Shown: piece by piece, positions 11,041 to 23,500 of the stretch
How positions within the stretch are numbered: position 1 is the stretch's first letter
How the letters are laid out: each line of letters starts with the position of its first letter
Assembly: GCF_040712315.1 (NCBI RefSeq)
Contig: NC_134016.1
Span: 21,310,390 to 21,374,389, forward strand
From: Castanea sativa
Lineage: Eukaryota; Streptophyta; Magnoliopsida; Fagales; Fagaceae
Length of the DNA: 64,000 nt
Direction: 5' to 3'
Notes under the pieces: model-generated
The model's database searches: none
The model's input: the letters and a program-made list of their open reading frames with translations, nothing else
What the model was told of the DNA's origin: nothing
Position numbers and translations under genes: made by a program

Positions 11041-11760
11041 TTAGACTAATTTCTTTGTGGTGGTGTTCTCAGCTTGGATCAATATGGGTGTGGAGGACAA
11101 GGTGTTTCAGAAATTAAATAAAATGGTTGTTTTAGTGCTCATTTGTATTATGAGGCATTATAAAGGAACTAATATGTTTTGGGAATGTACCAGTGCTCAG
11201 AAATGTTGGTTAGAATCAGGGTTGTTGAAAAAGCTCTTGTTGGATCGGCATATGCCTTTCATTGAACTGGTGGGAAAAGTGTTGCAAACACTTCACACAC
11301 TGGATCTGAAGACATTTTTCGTGTCTATATGGATGTAATAGAAATGCTCAGTGGAGAATAGAGACAAATCAGCGGGCACAAGCTCCGTTCCATTGAAATG
11401 GAAGCCACCACCACCTCATCATTTTGAAATGAACATGGCACTGAGTGAGCTTTGGGATTGTTATTATAGACAGCAATGGACCAGTTATGGTGGCTTGCAG
11501 AGACCAGCTTCCTCTCTGGGTGATCAACTACAGATGGCAACCTACTTATCACTGAAAGCGTTGAACTTCAGTCAAGATATTTGAATTGTGGACCTAGTTG
11601 ATGGTTATCGAGTTTGCAAATAGCTCCTTGCACTGCTTAACTCAAAGAAACCTTGCCGATTGGAGATTTTAGATTTGGTGGAACCTATTCGATCTTTTTG
11701 TTGCATTGATCAATACTCTAGCATAGTTGAATTCAATTGGGGAATCTATAAGACTAATTT
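11041..11760 (+). pseudogene. L1-type LINE ORF2 3' remnant (zf-RVT and RNase H region)
   Basis: Scattered frames give FWECTSAQKCWLESG, the zinc-binding reverse-transcriptase tail pattern (usually H-x-FWxC-xxA), then KTFFVSIWM. In a shifted frame they give WKPPPPHHFEMN, the linker that normally leads into the RNase H-like domain. The reading frame is broken by several shifts and stops, so nothing functional is encoded. Assignment to the plant L1 clade rests on the zf-RVT plus RNase H order. Confidence 0.55.
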
Positions 11761-12200
11761 TGTCTAAGATAAAGAGCACCTATGAGGGTGATTTTATTTA
11801 AGTGGACTTGTTCTTTTGTAAAGTTACGATAGAAAATTTTATGAAGTGAGTATGTTGATCCATCGTTGCTTCGAGAAAACACAGTGGTAGCATCCAACTA
11901 GTGACCCATTTGACAAGAATTCTGAACTTGACTTCCCCCAAAATCATAGTTAACCATCAATGTAATAAGGCGAATAATAATTAAAAAAACAAACAATATG
12001 TTAATTAGAATAGCAAATACGAAAATTTTAGCTAGAATTTTTACTAAGACATTGTTATGAGGCTGATGTTAATGCTCTTGCATAGGTCATACATCTTCTT
12101 CTAACTTTGGCAATGGTGCACATTCATTCACATTGGAATTTATCCTGTGGTGCTGAATTTAAGTGTCAAGGGTATCTCTCATGAGGCACTTGGTCCTGCT
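11761..12200. other. Gene-free stretch
   Basis: AT-rich spacer between two LINE remnants. No supported feature. Confidence 0.5.
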
Positions 12201-13115
12201 TTGGTGGATTTTGAGCGGATTAGTATCAAAATGTTTTTTGAGTGGAGGATAATAAGCACTTTAATAACTATTTACAAGAACAAGGGAGATTCAAAACTGT
12301 ACAAATTATTGTGAAATTAAACTTCTGAGCCACACTATAAAACTTTGGAAAAAAAGTGATCGAGTATAGGTTAAGACATGAAACAACAATATCAGAGAAT
12401 CAATTTAGTTTTATGCCAAAACAAACTACCCATGAAGCTGTTTTCTTATTTAGATGTTTAATGGAAATATACATAGAGGCTTGTAAAAATTTTAATATGG
12501 TTTTCTTTGATTTAGAGAAAGCAATGATAGGATCCTTAAAAGGGTTAAGTGGTGGGTTTTGGGAAAGAAAGGAGTTCATCTGATGTATATTAAGTTGATT
12601 AACGATATAAATGACGAAGTTGTAATTAGTGTGAGAACAATTGGAAGAATCACAAGTGAATTTCCTATCACTATATGTTAGTATCAAGGATCAACATTAA
12701 GTCCATATCTTCTTTAATAGTGATGGATGAGCTCACTAAGTCAATTTAATAGGAAGCCCCTTGGTGTATGCCTTTTTCTTATGATATAGTTTTATTAGAT
12801 AAAATTAGAAGTGAAGTTAATGCCATATTAGAATTTTGGCGAAGCGCACTAGAATTTAAAGGCTTTCAATAAGACTTGATGGTTAAGAGATACTAAAGAG
12901 CGATGAAATCTTAGATCACTAATTCATAAATATAGAAAGATTGATGAGAATTTGAATTATAGGATAAGAACAAGGTGGATGAAATGGAGAAATATCTCAG
13001 AAATTTTGTACAATTGTAGAATACCTATTAAGCTGAAGGAAATTTTAATGAGACTACTATACGACTAGCTTTGCTTTATGGTTTTGAATATTGGACTATT
13101 AAGAAGTAACGTATT
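12200..13115 (+). pseudogene. LINE reverse-transcriptase remnant, probably RTE-like
   Basis: The longest open piece (12356-12583) reads IEYRLRHETTISENQFSFMP and later MVFFDLEKA, matching the RT fingers/palm core in which ENQFGFMPGRST and the catalytic DLEKAYD segment occur. Here the AYD part is lost. Further pieces in other frames give VISVRTIGRITSEFPIT, VMDELTKSI, a degenerate FADD-equivalent (PFSYDIVLL) and LLYGFEYWTIKK, the tail motif of RTE-type elements. Multiple frameshifts and stops show a dead copy. No 5' endonuclease domain is visible upstream, consistent with 5' truncation. Confidence 0.65.
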
Positions 13116-13294
13116 CATAAAATTTACCTTTTCCCTTGTTGTCTAGCCTTATCTTATTTGACTTGATTTGTTTATTATTAGTTTTGACTTCATAATAACA
13201 AGTCAGCCAATCTTAGCAATGGCACGATTTTGACTCATGGCACTCTATCTAAGCGTTGTTCTCTACCCAGCTCATAAGATGTGAGTGACACCAT

Positions 13295-13999
13295 AAATTA
13301 ATCTTTTCTTTGATAAACAACAATTACAATGGTACTTCTTATGACCAATCTATAGCAACTCTTTGTCTTACAATGAAATGCCAAAACCATACCAAATGGT
13401 GGTTTGATGGTAGGAATTCCTCATGACTTATCACATTGCAAGTTTAACGTTGTAAGTTCAATCAATGGTATGTCTCACCTAGTGTTGGGGTGGTACAATG
13501 CCCTGCACAATAGGGTTTAAGTGGACCAGAAATTAATCTTTTCTTTGGTAAACAACAATTACAATGGTCCTTCTTATGACCAATCTATAGCGAGTCTTCA
13601 TCTTTCAATGAAATGCCAACACCACACCAAATGGTGGTTTGATGGTAGGAATTCCTCACAACTTATCACATTGCAAGTTTGACGTAAGTTCAATCAGTGG
13701 TATGTCTCACCTAGTGTTGGGTGATCCAATGCCTTGCACAATAGGGTTTAAGTGAACCAAAAATTAATCTTTTCTTTGGTAAACAACAATTACAATGGTC
13801 CTTCTTATGACCAATCTATAGCAAGTCTTTGTCTTACAATGAAATGTCAAAACCACACCAAACAGTGGTCTGATGGTAGGAATTCCTCATGACTTATCAC
13901 ATTGCAAGTTTGACGTTGTAAGTTCAATCAATGGTATGTCTCACCTCGTGTTGGGGTGGTCCAATGCCCTGCACAACGGGGTTTAAGTGGGCTGAAAAT
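13295..13999. repeat. About 233-bp tandem repeat, three copies
   Basis: The phrase AAATTAATCTTTTCTTTG recurs at 13295, 13530 and 13761 (periods 235 and 231). Each copy also contains ACAATTACAATGGT, GGTAGGAATTCCTCA and AATGGTATGTCTCACCT. The third copy decays after about 13990. Confidence 0.85.
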
Positions 14000-14777
14000 A
14001 AAGAAAACGCCTATAGATTCCATTTTCAATAGAATAATAAAATTATATTAAAAATGTCAGTAGTGAGGGAGATTCCATTGTACATCTTCATGGTTCTTGA
14101 TAGTTGAGATGTACATAAAAATCTTATTTATTTGAAAATGAAAGGGTTTGTTATTTAATTTAATTATGACTTTTTTTTTGGAAATATAGTTTGAACTTAT
14201 GGCATACACTCCTAATGATTGTTCATTATTATTAGATAGTTTTTGGTGTTGGTAGATCACTTATTCTATGAAAAGAGACTTTACCAGATAAGTTAATTAA
14301 AACCCACAATTGTTTTATTTTATTCTTTTGATAAGAACTATAACTCGCATTTAACTGTGACTTATGTTCACAAAAACAAGATGCCAATCCTAGCAATTGC
14401 ATAATATTGATGTGCGGCACCTTATCTCTTCTCTCTCTTTTCTTTCTTTCTTTTTGTGTGTGTGTGGCTAGCTCATAGAATGCACAAATTTATTTTAATG
14501 TAAAAGATGAAGCGCTCCTTTTATAGAGCTTGATTCATGTTTTGTGAGTGGAGTGTTTCGCCGTTTCCCCTTCGTAGAATTGAGTGAGTATAGTGACACC
14601 ACAACATAAATCTTTAGTCTTCTATCAAAAGACATGATATAGGACCATTCTCAATGTCCTTTTTTTTTTTTCAGCCAAAAAAAAAATGTCAATGGTCCTA
14701 TAATTGATGACCAAATCAACTGGAAATCTTCGTTTCACATGGTTGCAGTTGCAACTTGTAGGTGTAGCCAGTAGCTA
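14000..14777. other. Gene-free stretch, start of a segmentally repeated block
   Basis: From about 14345 onward (TATGTTCACAAAAACAA) the sequence is paralogous to 18865 onward and 19980 onward in this window. No coding sequence is seen. Confidence 0.55.
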
Positions 14778-14783
14778 GTAGGA

Positions 14784-14974
14784 TTGAGTAAGTTTAGTAT
14801 CACAACTATTTTCACAATCTTACTATAGTTTGTTCATATGATAACTTGTTAGCAGTAAAATTGTGGATTTGCATGAACCTTTTTTTTTCTTTTTTTTTTC
14901 ACTTTTTACAACTCGCCACATAGACAAATTGTGGTCAAAATTGTTAAAATTATTGTGGTAATAGACTTACTCAA
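14784..14974. mobile_element. MITE (191 bp)
   Basis: The ends TTGAGTAAGTTTAGTA and its imperfect reverse complement (GACTTACTCAA) form roughly 35-bp terminal inverted repeats that also include CACAA words. They are flanked by the direct repeat GTAGGA (14778-14783 and 14975-14980). Non-coding. Superfamily is uncertain because the duplication is 6 bp. Confidence 0.65.
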
Positions 14975-14980
14975 GTAGGA

Positions 14981-15448
14981 AAAGTCTTTGTTTCTTCACA
15001 TGTTAGCGTTTAATGAAACAAACCGAGACAAAGTGGTGGGTGCAAATTTCATTTGTGAGGGATACTACATGGTACATATAAAAAAGTTTTACTTACGTAT
15101 TTAAAAATGTGATCTACCATTTTAGTTTAGCACATAATGGAAATTGTGAAATAATTATATTTAAATAGAAAAAATTAAGTAACAAGTTGGATTGGAGGAA
15201 AGTTCCTCTGGAATTTTTTTTTAATTTTTTAATTTTAGGAATGCTACATGGTAATTGAAAAGACAATCCACGAGTACTTTTATTTGCATGATATTTTCAA
15301 ATGATACATGATTTATTTAAATTATACACGTGATTAATCTTAAAAATCTTCATTTAAATGGGTTTGAGCCTTTGAGGGGATTTTTCAAAACCAATTTGAA
15401 GTACATATAAAAAGGCCAACAAGAGAGCCATAAAGGATTCTCTTGAAT
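14981..15448. repeat. Segmental repeat block, copy 1 left part
   Basis: It shares the order of phrases AAGTCTTTGTTTCTTCA, TTTCATTTGTGAGGGA, TACATGGTACATA and AATGTGATCTACCATTTT with the blocks at about 19090-19570 and 20160-20500. It continues at 16774-17040 beyond an insertion. Confidence 0.6.
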
Positions 15449-15940
15449 TGTGGTGCTTAATCTGCCCACCACTCCTTTGATGCCGGCTGCTGCAGACTCC
15501 GGTCTCCATCCTGAATCCCGATCCACTCTAAGTATTTTTTCTTTCCTTCAATTTCAAAACTTAACATTGATTTTGATATGATTTTCTCTCCACTGTTACA
15601 AGGATGTTTGGTACTGATGTTTAAACAACAATTTTCAGTATTTAAACAATAATAACACTTCTAACACGTATTTTTATAACACTCAAATGCATATTTTTAC
15701 AATACTGAAAATTGAACATCGATACTAGAAATCTCCACACAAAGTTTGTGAATCTGTCATATGTGATTGTGGTGTGTGTGTGTGTGTGTGTTTTTCTTTT
15801 TTCTTAGTGGGATTGTGAATTAAATTTAAATATGTGGATCTGTGTGTTTGGGAGTCTTTGTGTTTTTTTTTTTTTGCAGCTATTAATGTCTGAGATAGTG
15901 AGAAGTGAGTTGTGAATAAAGTTAAAATATAGAGAGAGAG

Positions 15941-16400
15941 TTTGTAGAGAATATTTGTTGGTACTAGGGCAATAATAGGGAACAAACAATAGGTGCCCCA
16001 AAAAAAAGGTAAGGCTAGAAAGGTAGAAAAGTAGTGCATTATAATTTCATAGTAGTGAGGTATGTAATGGTGACAGTTTGAAAGAGATAGAGAGACAAAG
16101 ACAAAAATACACAATATAAAAATAAAAAAAATGTCACACAAACCAAACAAAATTAAATTGCGACTTGCCCACAACTTTGTAGAGAATATTTGTTGGTAGT
16201 AGGGCAATAATAGGGAACAAACAACAGGTGCCCAAAAAAAAAGGTAAAGCTGGAAAAGTAGAAAAGTAGTGCATTATAATTTCATAGTAGTGAGGTACGT
16301 AACAGTGACTGTTTGACAGAGGTAGAGAGACAAAGACAAAAACATCCAATATAAAAACAATTTCACACAAATTTAACAAAATTAAATTGTGACTTGCCCA
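15941..16400. repeat. 235-bp tandem duplication
   Basis: TTTGTAGAGAATATTTGTTG starts copies at 15941 and 16176. Both continue through AGGGCAATAATAGGGAACAA and end near TTGCCCACA. Confidence 0.8.
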
Positions 16401-16446
16401 CATAGCTAACTCATAATTTTATAACTAATAATTTTTAATTAGATAA

Positions 16447-16650
16447 ATGAAAAATGATTTTTTGATGGACTCTTTGATGTTATACACTGAATGGGACATA
16501 TCTTTCAAATTTAGTTTGGATTCAATTATAGATGATTTTGAAGATTTAAAAGAGCGTCAAATTCCCTTTTTCATAGATAATGTATTAAGAAACAATAGTT
16601 TTTTGTGTCTTTTGTCTTTGTTTATAGATGATTACACCTTAATATATTAA
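16447..16650 (+). pseudogene. hAT transposase C-terminal remnant
   Basis: The 67-codon frame contains FLMDSLMLYTEWDI and FSLDSIIDDFEDLKERQ. This is the end of the hAT dimerisation region of TTF-type transposases, where the family reads like DSLVxYIERDI...SIIDEFxSLKxRR. Nothing of the catalytic part precedes it, so it is a short fragment inside the non-autonomous insertion described here. The extension after KERQ is non-homologous. Confidence 0.5.
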
Positions 16651-16780
16651 GAAATATTGATTTGTTTATTTGTCTTGATTGATAGTTTTGTTAATACTAT
16701 ATGGATGCTTATTTAATTTATTTATTTTCACTTATCACCGGTCCCCCAGCTTGAAATTCTGGGTTTGTCCCTACTTGAAT

Positions 16781-17594
16781 ACATAAAGGAAGAAATTTAT
16801 TATAAAATCTATCCTATGAAAAGAAAATAAAAATAGTTGGAATTTTTATTGATACAAAAATTTCAGTTTTCTTTTGTAAGTTTAGGACCAACTTATAGGT
16901 TATACAAACTAGCTTCATAAGTGAAAAATATTCTTAAGAATATATATCCTAAATATACTGACCTTATTTTGACTTAAAAGAAAAACTAAATACAATTAAA
17001 ATGAGTAAACCAAACCCTAAATATCCATAAAGTGTATATAAATATCAAATATTAATAAATAATAAAAATTTTGTATATATTTCTCAAACATTGGTTATTC
17101 AATGAATAGGGAACCACACCATAGTCACACCCCATTAATAAGATAGCCATGATTGAATTCTGTAACCAAACTAAACCCAGCCAAGTATAAAAGTTCAAAA
17201 TTGTTCATTTCATTTCATTCTATTTTGAACATAATTCAAGTTTATGCTTATCACCAAACTTAAATATATATTCTCAAATTGAAATAGAGTGTCAACCACA
17301 ATTGATAATAGATTATAAAATTATTTTTCAAGTTTGTACATATCTTACATGTTTTTATTCTTTGTCAAATTAGTTATCCAATATGGCATTTGTAATTTGT
17401 TTTTTATAAATGTTTGGGGATATTGATATTTTGTAGAAATGAAACTTGTGTATTTGTTTTACTTATCCCGACCTGCCCGTTTGTCACGTCTATTAGCTGT
17501 GAAGAGAGGTCCACCCCGGCCGCGCCCATTGAATCCAAAATCAAGCTAAGGGTCAATGTGCCTAAGTTCATTTGCCAAGGAGAATATCACCTAA
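16781..17594. other. Gene-free stretch (segmental repeat tail and spacer)
   Basis: 16781-17040 is the continuation of segmental block copy 1 (ATGAAAAGAAAA, GACCAACTTATA). The rest is AT-rich with no supported feature. Confidence 0.5.
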
Positions 17595-17803
17595 TTTGGT
17601 GTCCATTTAGAAATAGCTTATTTAGCTAAAATTGAAAACTTTTTGCTAAAAGTACTGTAGATAAAGGTAAAAGTTAGCTGAAATAGTACAGTGAGACCCA
17701 TTAATAGTATCAAAAAGTGTAGTGAGACTCATGAATAGTAGCAAAAATAAGTTAAATAATAAAATAAGCTGACAAAAATAATCAATGCCAAACACAGACT
17801 TGA
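17595..17803. mobile_element. Short hAT-like MITE remnant
   Basis: It opens TTTGGTGTCCATTTAG and closes with ATGCCAAACACAGAC. The interior has the GTGAGACCCATTAATAGTA and AATAGTAGC words shared with the element at about 57392-57665. The terminal repeats are weak and no TSD was confirmed. Confidence 0.45.
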
Positions 17804-17958
17804 TTCGCTGTGGTGAATATGTCTAAGGTATTCGGTCGAATAGCAAGTGCACCTAGGGAAGCATGTATGCGGAACATGTCACCCAATGCATAACACTAAT
17901 CACAAGGGAATAACCTTAGTAACGCTTTCAAAAGGAAGAAACATGGGTCCATATATCG

Positions 17959-18306
17959 GGACAAAATGGGGATATACCCCTTTCGATGAAAAGTTCTAGC
18001 AAAATGCCCCATTTTTTAAACTATTTAGGGATATGTCCTTGTTGTGAAACTCAATTTTATCAAATCGAGTTTTAGAATGGAACTTGAGTTCCAGTTTGGA
18101 ACTCGAGTTCCTTGGAAATTTTCAAAAGCAATTTTTTTTTAAAGTTTAATTTGGCGATAACTCGATTTTTTAAAAATCAAGTTTTACATTGAAATTCGAT
18201 TTTTACAAAATTGAATTTCAAAACAAGGGCATATCCCTAAATAGTTTTAGAAAGGGGGTATTTTGCAAAAACTTTTCACCAAAAAGGGTATATCCCCATT
18301 TTGGCC
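17959..18306. mobile_element. 348-bp foldback element with exact 10-bp TSD
   Basis: It is flanked by identical CCATATATCG (17949-17958 and 18307-18316). About 85 bp at each end are inverted copies (CAAAATGGGGATATACCC; AACTATTTAGGGATATG). The centre has CTCGAG-like and ATCGAGTT words. The 9-10-bp TSD and GGCCAAAATGG-like end point to a MULE-type member of the same family as the elements at 7184 and 20538. Confidence 0.8.
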
Positions 18307-18316
18307 CCATATATCG

Positions 18317-18726
18317 ATTATTAGATAACGTTTTAACGTGTCAGAAGGAAGGAACAGTAGACCATTGACACATCTCCACTATGATTCTAAAAAGGTAATT
18401 GAACTCATGGCAAAGCAGGGCCCACCCCTATCATTAATACTCATTAGTGCATTAGGGTAAAATAAAACCAACCTCATTGTTTGAGTGGTTCAGAAAAATT
18501 ATTGAGAGAGATATATACACAAAGAGAAAGAAACAGTGTAATAGAGACAATTTTGGGCTCCTCCATTGTTGCATGTGTGTATTAGGAGAAGAATGATGTT
18601 GGCTTTATGCATGTTGAACCATTTTTCTCAACTAATCCTCCACCCCCAATAATCATTATTAGTCACGCAATCACCTTCCCCCACTAACTTGCTTGGAAGA
18701 TGAGACAATGCGAAAAAGTAGTAAAA
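18317..18726. other. Gene-free stretch
   Basis: No ORF, RNA gene or repeat structure recognised. Confidence 0.5.
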
Positions 18727-20520
18727 GATATGTTTTCTATAACATTTTTAAGAACTCAACCAAACAAATAAAAATATTTTTCGGAGCATTTTCAAAACCG
18801 CACAAAATATTTTCTTAAAAAAAAATATATTTTAACATGTTTTCCATCCAACCAAACACAATTTTATGTTCACAAAAACAAAGAAGTCAATCCTTGCAAT
18901 TGCAAAACATTGACGCGTGGCCCCTTCTCTTATCTCTTTTAAGACATGAATCACTCCTTTCATAGAACGTAAGTCACATTTTATGAAAGGAGCGTTTCCC
19001 CTTCGATCAAATGACAATGACAGAGGTCCCTTAATTCATGACCAAAACTGGAAGTCTTCGTTTCACATTGTTGCAGTTGTAGTCAGTAGGACCAAGTCTT
19101 TGTTTCTTCATATATATTTGAAAATGTGATCTACCATTTTTCTACTATTGTTCAGGCTAGAATGAAATGTGTGAAATCGGTTGTAATGCACGTTCCATGT
19201 AATAAAACCAGATAGAAGTTTTATTTTTTCAATTTTTTTTAACAGGTAATATAGAATTTCAACTTATAATGCACGTTCCATGATGATTGTTCCCTATCAT
19301 TAGGTCAAGAAGGTGAGATTCAAAACATAGATCTCTTATTTGATGACAAAAGGTTTGACCAATTAAACTAAATAGAGCCCACCCCTCTATGTGGTGGTTG
19401 AAAAGACAATCTGAATGTTCTTTTAGTCATATAACATTTTTTTAATATTCATGTGACTTGTTTAAATAATACATGTAAAAGGATTTTAATTTTTTTTTTA
19501 ATATTCATATGACTTGTTTGATATTCATTTGAAGGAAAAATTTAATCTAGAGTCATGAAGGATCCTCTTGAATACACAAAAGAAGAATTTAACTATAAAA
19601 TCTACCATATGAAAAGAAAAAAAAATTGAAAATTTTATTGATATGAAAATTGAAAATTTTCGTTTCTAAGATTATGACCAATTTATATGCTAAATTAACT
19701 TAATTCCTAAGTAAAAATATTCCTAAAAATATATATCTTAAATATACTACAATATAAGAACCATATTTTAACTTAAATAAAAACTAAAAAACAATTGAAA
19801 ATGGGTAAACAAAACCTAAAAATCCATAAAAATTTTAGTAAAAATATGTTTTCTATAACATTTTTAGGAACTCAATCAATCAAATGGAAATATTTTTCTG
19901 AGCTTTTTCAGAACCACACAAAATATTTTCCTTAAAAAAAAATATTTTTACATGCTTTCCGTCCAACCATACAGATTTTTATGTTCACAAAAACAAAGAA
20001 ATCAATCTTTGCAATTGTAAAATGTTGACACGTGGCCCCGTATCTTATCTCATTCAAGAGATGATGCCTCCTTTCATAGAAAGTAAAAAGTCAGGTTTTG
20101 TAAAAGTAGCGTTTCCCCTTCGTTCCTTCAAAAATGAGAAAACGTCCCTTAATTGATGAAACAAACTGATAAGCTAGCATTTAATGAAACAAACTGACAT
20201 TCCATCAAAAAGAAAAAAGAAAGAAAGAAAGAAACAAACTGACATGCTTGCATTTAATGAAACAATTTGACACAGGGAGGTGGGAGCAAATTTCATTAAT
20301 TTGTGAGGGAGACTACATGGTACATAACTACATGTATAAAAGTTTTACATATGTATTTGAAAATGTGATCTACCATTTCACTATTTTAGTTCAGCCCGAA
20401 AAGTAATGTGTGAAATAGGTTAGCAGGAAAATTCCTCCAACTAGATAGAGATTTTAAAAAAAAATTAACAGATAAGATAAAATTTCAATCTATAATGCAT
20501 GTTTTTTATCATCAGGTCAA
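18727..20520. repeat. About 1.1-kb tandem segmental duplication
   Basis: Copy A starts at about 18727 and copy B at about 19843. Both open with ATATGTTTTCTATAACATTTT and continue through CCGTCCAACC/CCATCCAACC, TATGTTCACAAAAACAAAGA and a GACACGTGGCCCC-type block. Copy B is cut off by the foldback element at 20538. A third, older copy is the block starting at about 14345. Confidence 0.7.
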
Positions 20521-20537
20521 GAAGGCGGGGTTTGAAT

Positions 20538-23500
20538 GGCCAAAATGGCCAAATACCACAATTTTCAGAAATTTGTAGAAAAAACACTACTTCAGAACTA
20601 AATAGGGAAATACCACTGTTGTAGTACTCGAGTTTGGCAAACTCGAGTACCATTTGGAACTCGAGTTTAAGACACTCGTGTTTTCTAAACTTAAACGTCA
20701 AATCTGAATGCTTTTTCATGTTTGAATTTCACAATAATCGAATATATTTTTCTGCATTGATAAAATCTGTTTCTACATTAATAAAATTTGCTCTCTACAC
20801 ATCATGTTTACTATATATTCAAATCTGCTTACTGCATTCATAATTTTTTTTTTTTTTTTGCATTAAGTAAACTGTTCACTGTTTTCTCATAAAAATTGTT
20901 CACTGTTTTCTGCATAAACTATTTCTAGCATTCTACGTAAAATTATTTTCTGTTCAGCATTATTTAAAAAAAATTTCACTCTCATTTTTACGTAAATTAT
21001 TTTCTGTTCACTATTTAAAAAATTGTTTTCTTTTTTCTCATAAAACACCTAGTGAAATCGTGTTTTCTAAATTTAAACATCAAATCTGAATGCTTTTTCA
21101 TGTTTGAATTTCACAATAATCGAATCTATTTTTATGCATTGATGAAATCAGTTTCTACATTAATAAAATTTGCACTCTGCACATCATGTTTACTATATAT
21201 TCGAATCTGCTTACTGCATTCATAAAATCTTTTTTTTGCATTAAGTAAAACTGTTAACTATTTTCTCATAAAAATTGTTCATTGTTTTTTACATAAACTG
21301 TTTTAGCATTGGCGCGGTTATTGCACTTAAATGGTTTTTGTGTTTTTTTTTAAATATATAACCATATGAATAATAGACAAACTCCATAAAAGAAAAATGA
21401 GTGATTCGTATAAATCACCTAATGGTAAGTGCCTCAAATAATTCAAATTTGTTAAAAAGTTCAAACTAGTTGAATGTAGAAATTCGGGAAAAATCAATGG
21501 AAAATCAATGAACATACCAAATCGTGAAGGTGTACATAAAATGTACAGATAGTCTAGTCTTGTTGAGAAATTTGACTTCATTGAAAGTACAAAATAATGA
21601 AAATTCAATGGAAAAGTATTACGTTAGATGTACAGATCGTATGAATTTGTTTAAAAATTTGAATTCGTTGAATGTATAAAACTGTGAAAGTTCAAGGAAA
21701 AATAGTGTACATTGGATGTACAGATAATACGAATTTGTTGAAAAATTCGAATTCGTTGAGTGTGTAAAATTGTGAAAATTCAAATGAAAATTGAAGAACA
21801 TACCAAATTGAGTAAACTCAATGGAAAATTTTATTAATGTAGAAACAGATTTTATAAATGCAGAAAAATAGATTTAATTATTGTGAAATTCAAACATGAA
21901 AAGCATTCAGATTTGGCGTTTTAATTTAGAAAACACGATTTCACTAGGTGTTTTATGAGAAAACAGCGAACAATTTTTTAAATAGTAAACAAAAAATAAT
22001 TTACGCAGAAAAGATTATGAACAATTTTTTAAATAATGCTGAACAAAAAATAATTTTATGCAGAATGCTAGAAATAGTTTATGCAGAAAACAATGAACAA
22101 TTTTTATGAGAAAACAGTGAACAGTTTTACTTAGTGCAAAAAAAAATATTTTATGAATGTTGTAAGCAGATTCGAATATACAGTAAACATGATGTGCAGA
22201 GAGCAAATTTTATTAATGTAGAAACAGATTTTATCAATGTAGAAAAATAGATTCGATTATTGTGAAATTCAAACATAAAAAAACATTCAGATTTGGCGTT
22301 TAAATTTAGAAAACATGATTTCACTAGGTGTTTTATGAGAAAACAGCGAGCAATTTTAAAATAGTGAACAGAAAATAATTTACGCAGAAAAGAGAGTGAA
22401 CAATTTTTTAAATAATGTTGAACAGAAAATAATTTTATGCAGAATGCTAGAAATAGTTTATGCAGAAAACAGTGAACAATTTTTATGAGAAAACAGTGAA
22501 CAGTTTTACTTATTGCCAAAAAAAGATTTTATGAATGTTGTAAGCAGATTTGAATATACAGTAAACATGATGTGCAGAGGGCAAATTTTATTAATGTAGA
22601 AACAAATTTTATCAATGCAGAAAAATAGATTCGATTATTGTGAAATTCAAACATGGAAAAGCGTTCAAATTTGGCGTTTAAATTTTGAAAACACGATTTC
22701 ACTAGGTGTTTTATGAGAAAACAGCAAACAATTTTTTAAATATGGAACAAAAAATAATTTACGTAGAAAAGAGAGCGAACAATTTTTTAAATAATACTGA
22801 ATAGAAAATAATTTTATGCAGAATGCTAGAAATCGTTTATGCAGAAAACAGTGAACAATTCTTATGAGAAAATAGTGAACAGTTTTACTTAATGTAGAAA
22901 TTAAATTCATATTTTGAAATGAAAATCTCTATACTTTACAATGCTTCTATTTAAATAAATAAAAACATTAAAAAACTACTTATTTTTATATTTATGCTTA
23001 TTTGTCGATAATCCCAAAAAAAGAAAAGAAAAGAAAAGTTACAAGGTATTCGAGCTTAGTGAGCTGGGGTACTGTAGAAATAAAATAAACAGCATTTTAT
23101 GTTTATGTTTATTTGTCGATAATCCCAAAAAAAGAAAAGAAAAGTTACAAGGTACTCAAGCTTAGTGAGCTGGGGTACTGTAGAAATAAAATAAACAGCA
23201 TTTTATGTTTATGTTTATTTGTAGATAATCCAAAAAAAAAAAAAAAGTTACAAGGTACTCGAGCTTGGTGAGCTCGAGTACTGTAGAAATAAGATAAACA
23301 GCATTTTATGTTTATGCTTATTTGTCAATAATCCAAAAAAAAAAAAAAAAAGTTACAAGGTACTCGAGCTTAGTGAGCTCGAGTACTATAGAAATAAAAT
23401 AAGCACCATTTTATGTTTATGTTTATTTGTCGATAATCCCAAAAAAAAAAAAAAAAGTTACAAGGTACTCGAGCTTGGTGAGCTCGAGTACCGTAGAAAT

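Larger units (their letters stand above)
15449..16773 (+). mobile_element. Insertion of a decayed hAT derivative
   Basis: CTTGAAT occurs at both edges (15442-15448 and 16774-16780; flanking bases differ, 7 of 8). The paralogous block at about 19560 reads straight through CTCTTGAATACAC, giving an internal empty site. The right end (CCCCCAGCTTGAAATTCTG ... TTTGTCCCTA) is the 3' terminus style of TTF-type hAT elements. The interior holds a transposase C-terminal remnant and a 235-bp duplication. Confidence 0.55.

Noticed and set aside
11351..11584. 77-codon ORF with a LWDCYY word resembling DUF789 LWDCY
   Set aside because: The frame context (WKPPPPHHFEMN) fits the LINE RNase H linker; the match is four to five residues by chance.
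15725..16403. Two similar minus-strand ORFs (160 and 89 codons)
   Set aside because: They arise from the 235-bp tandem duplication, are hydrophobic by T-rich composition, and match no family.
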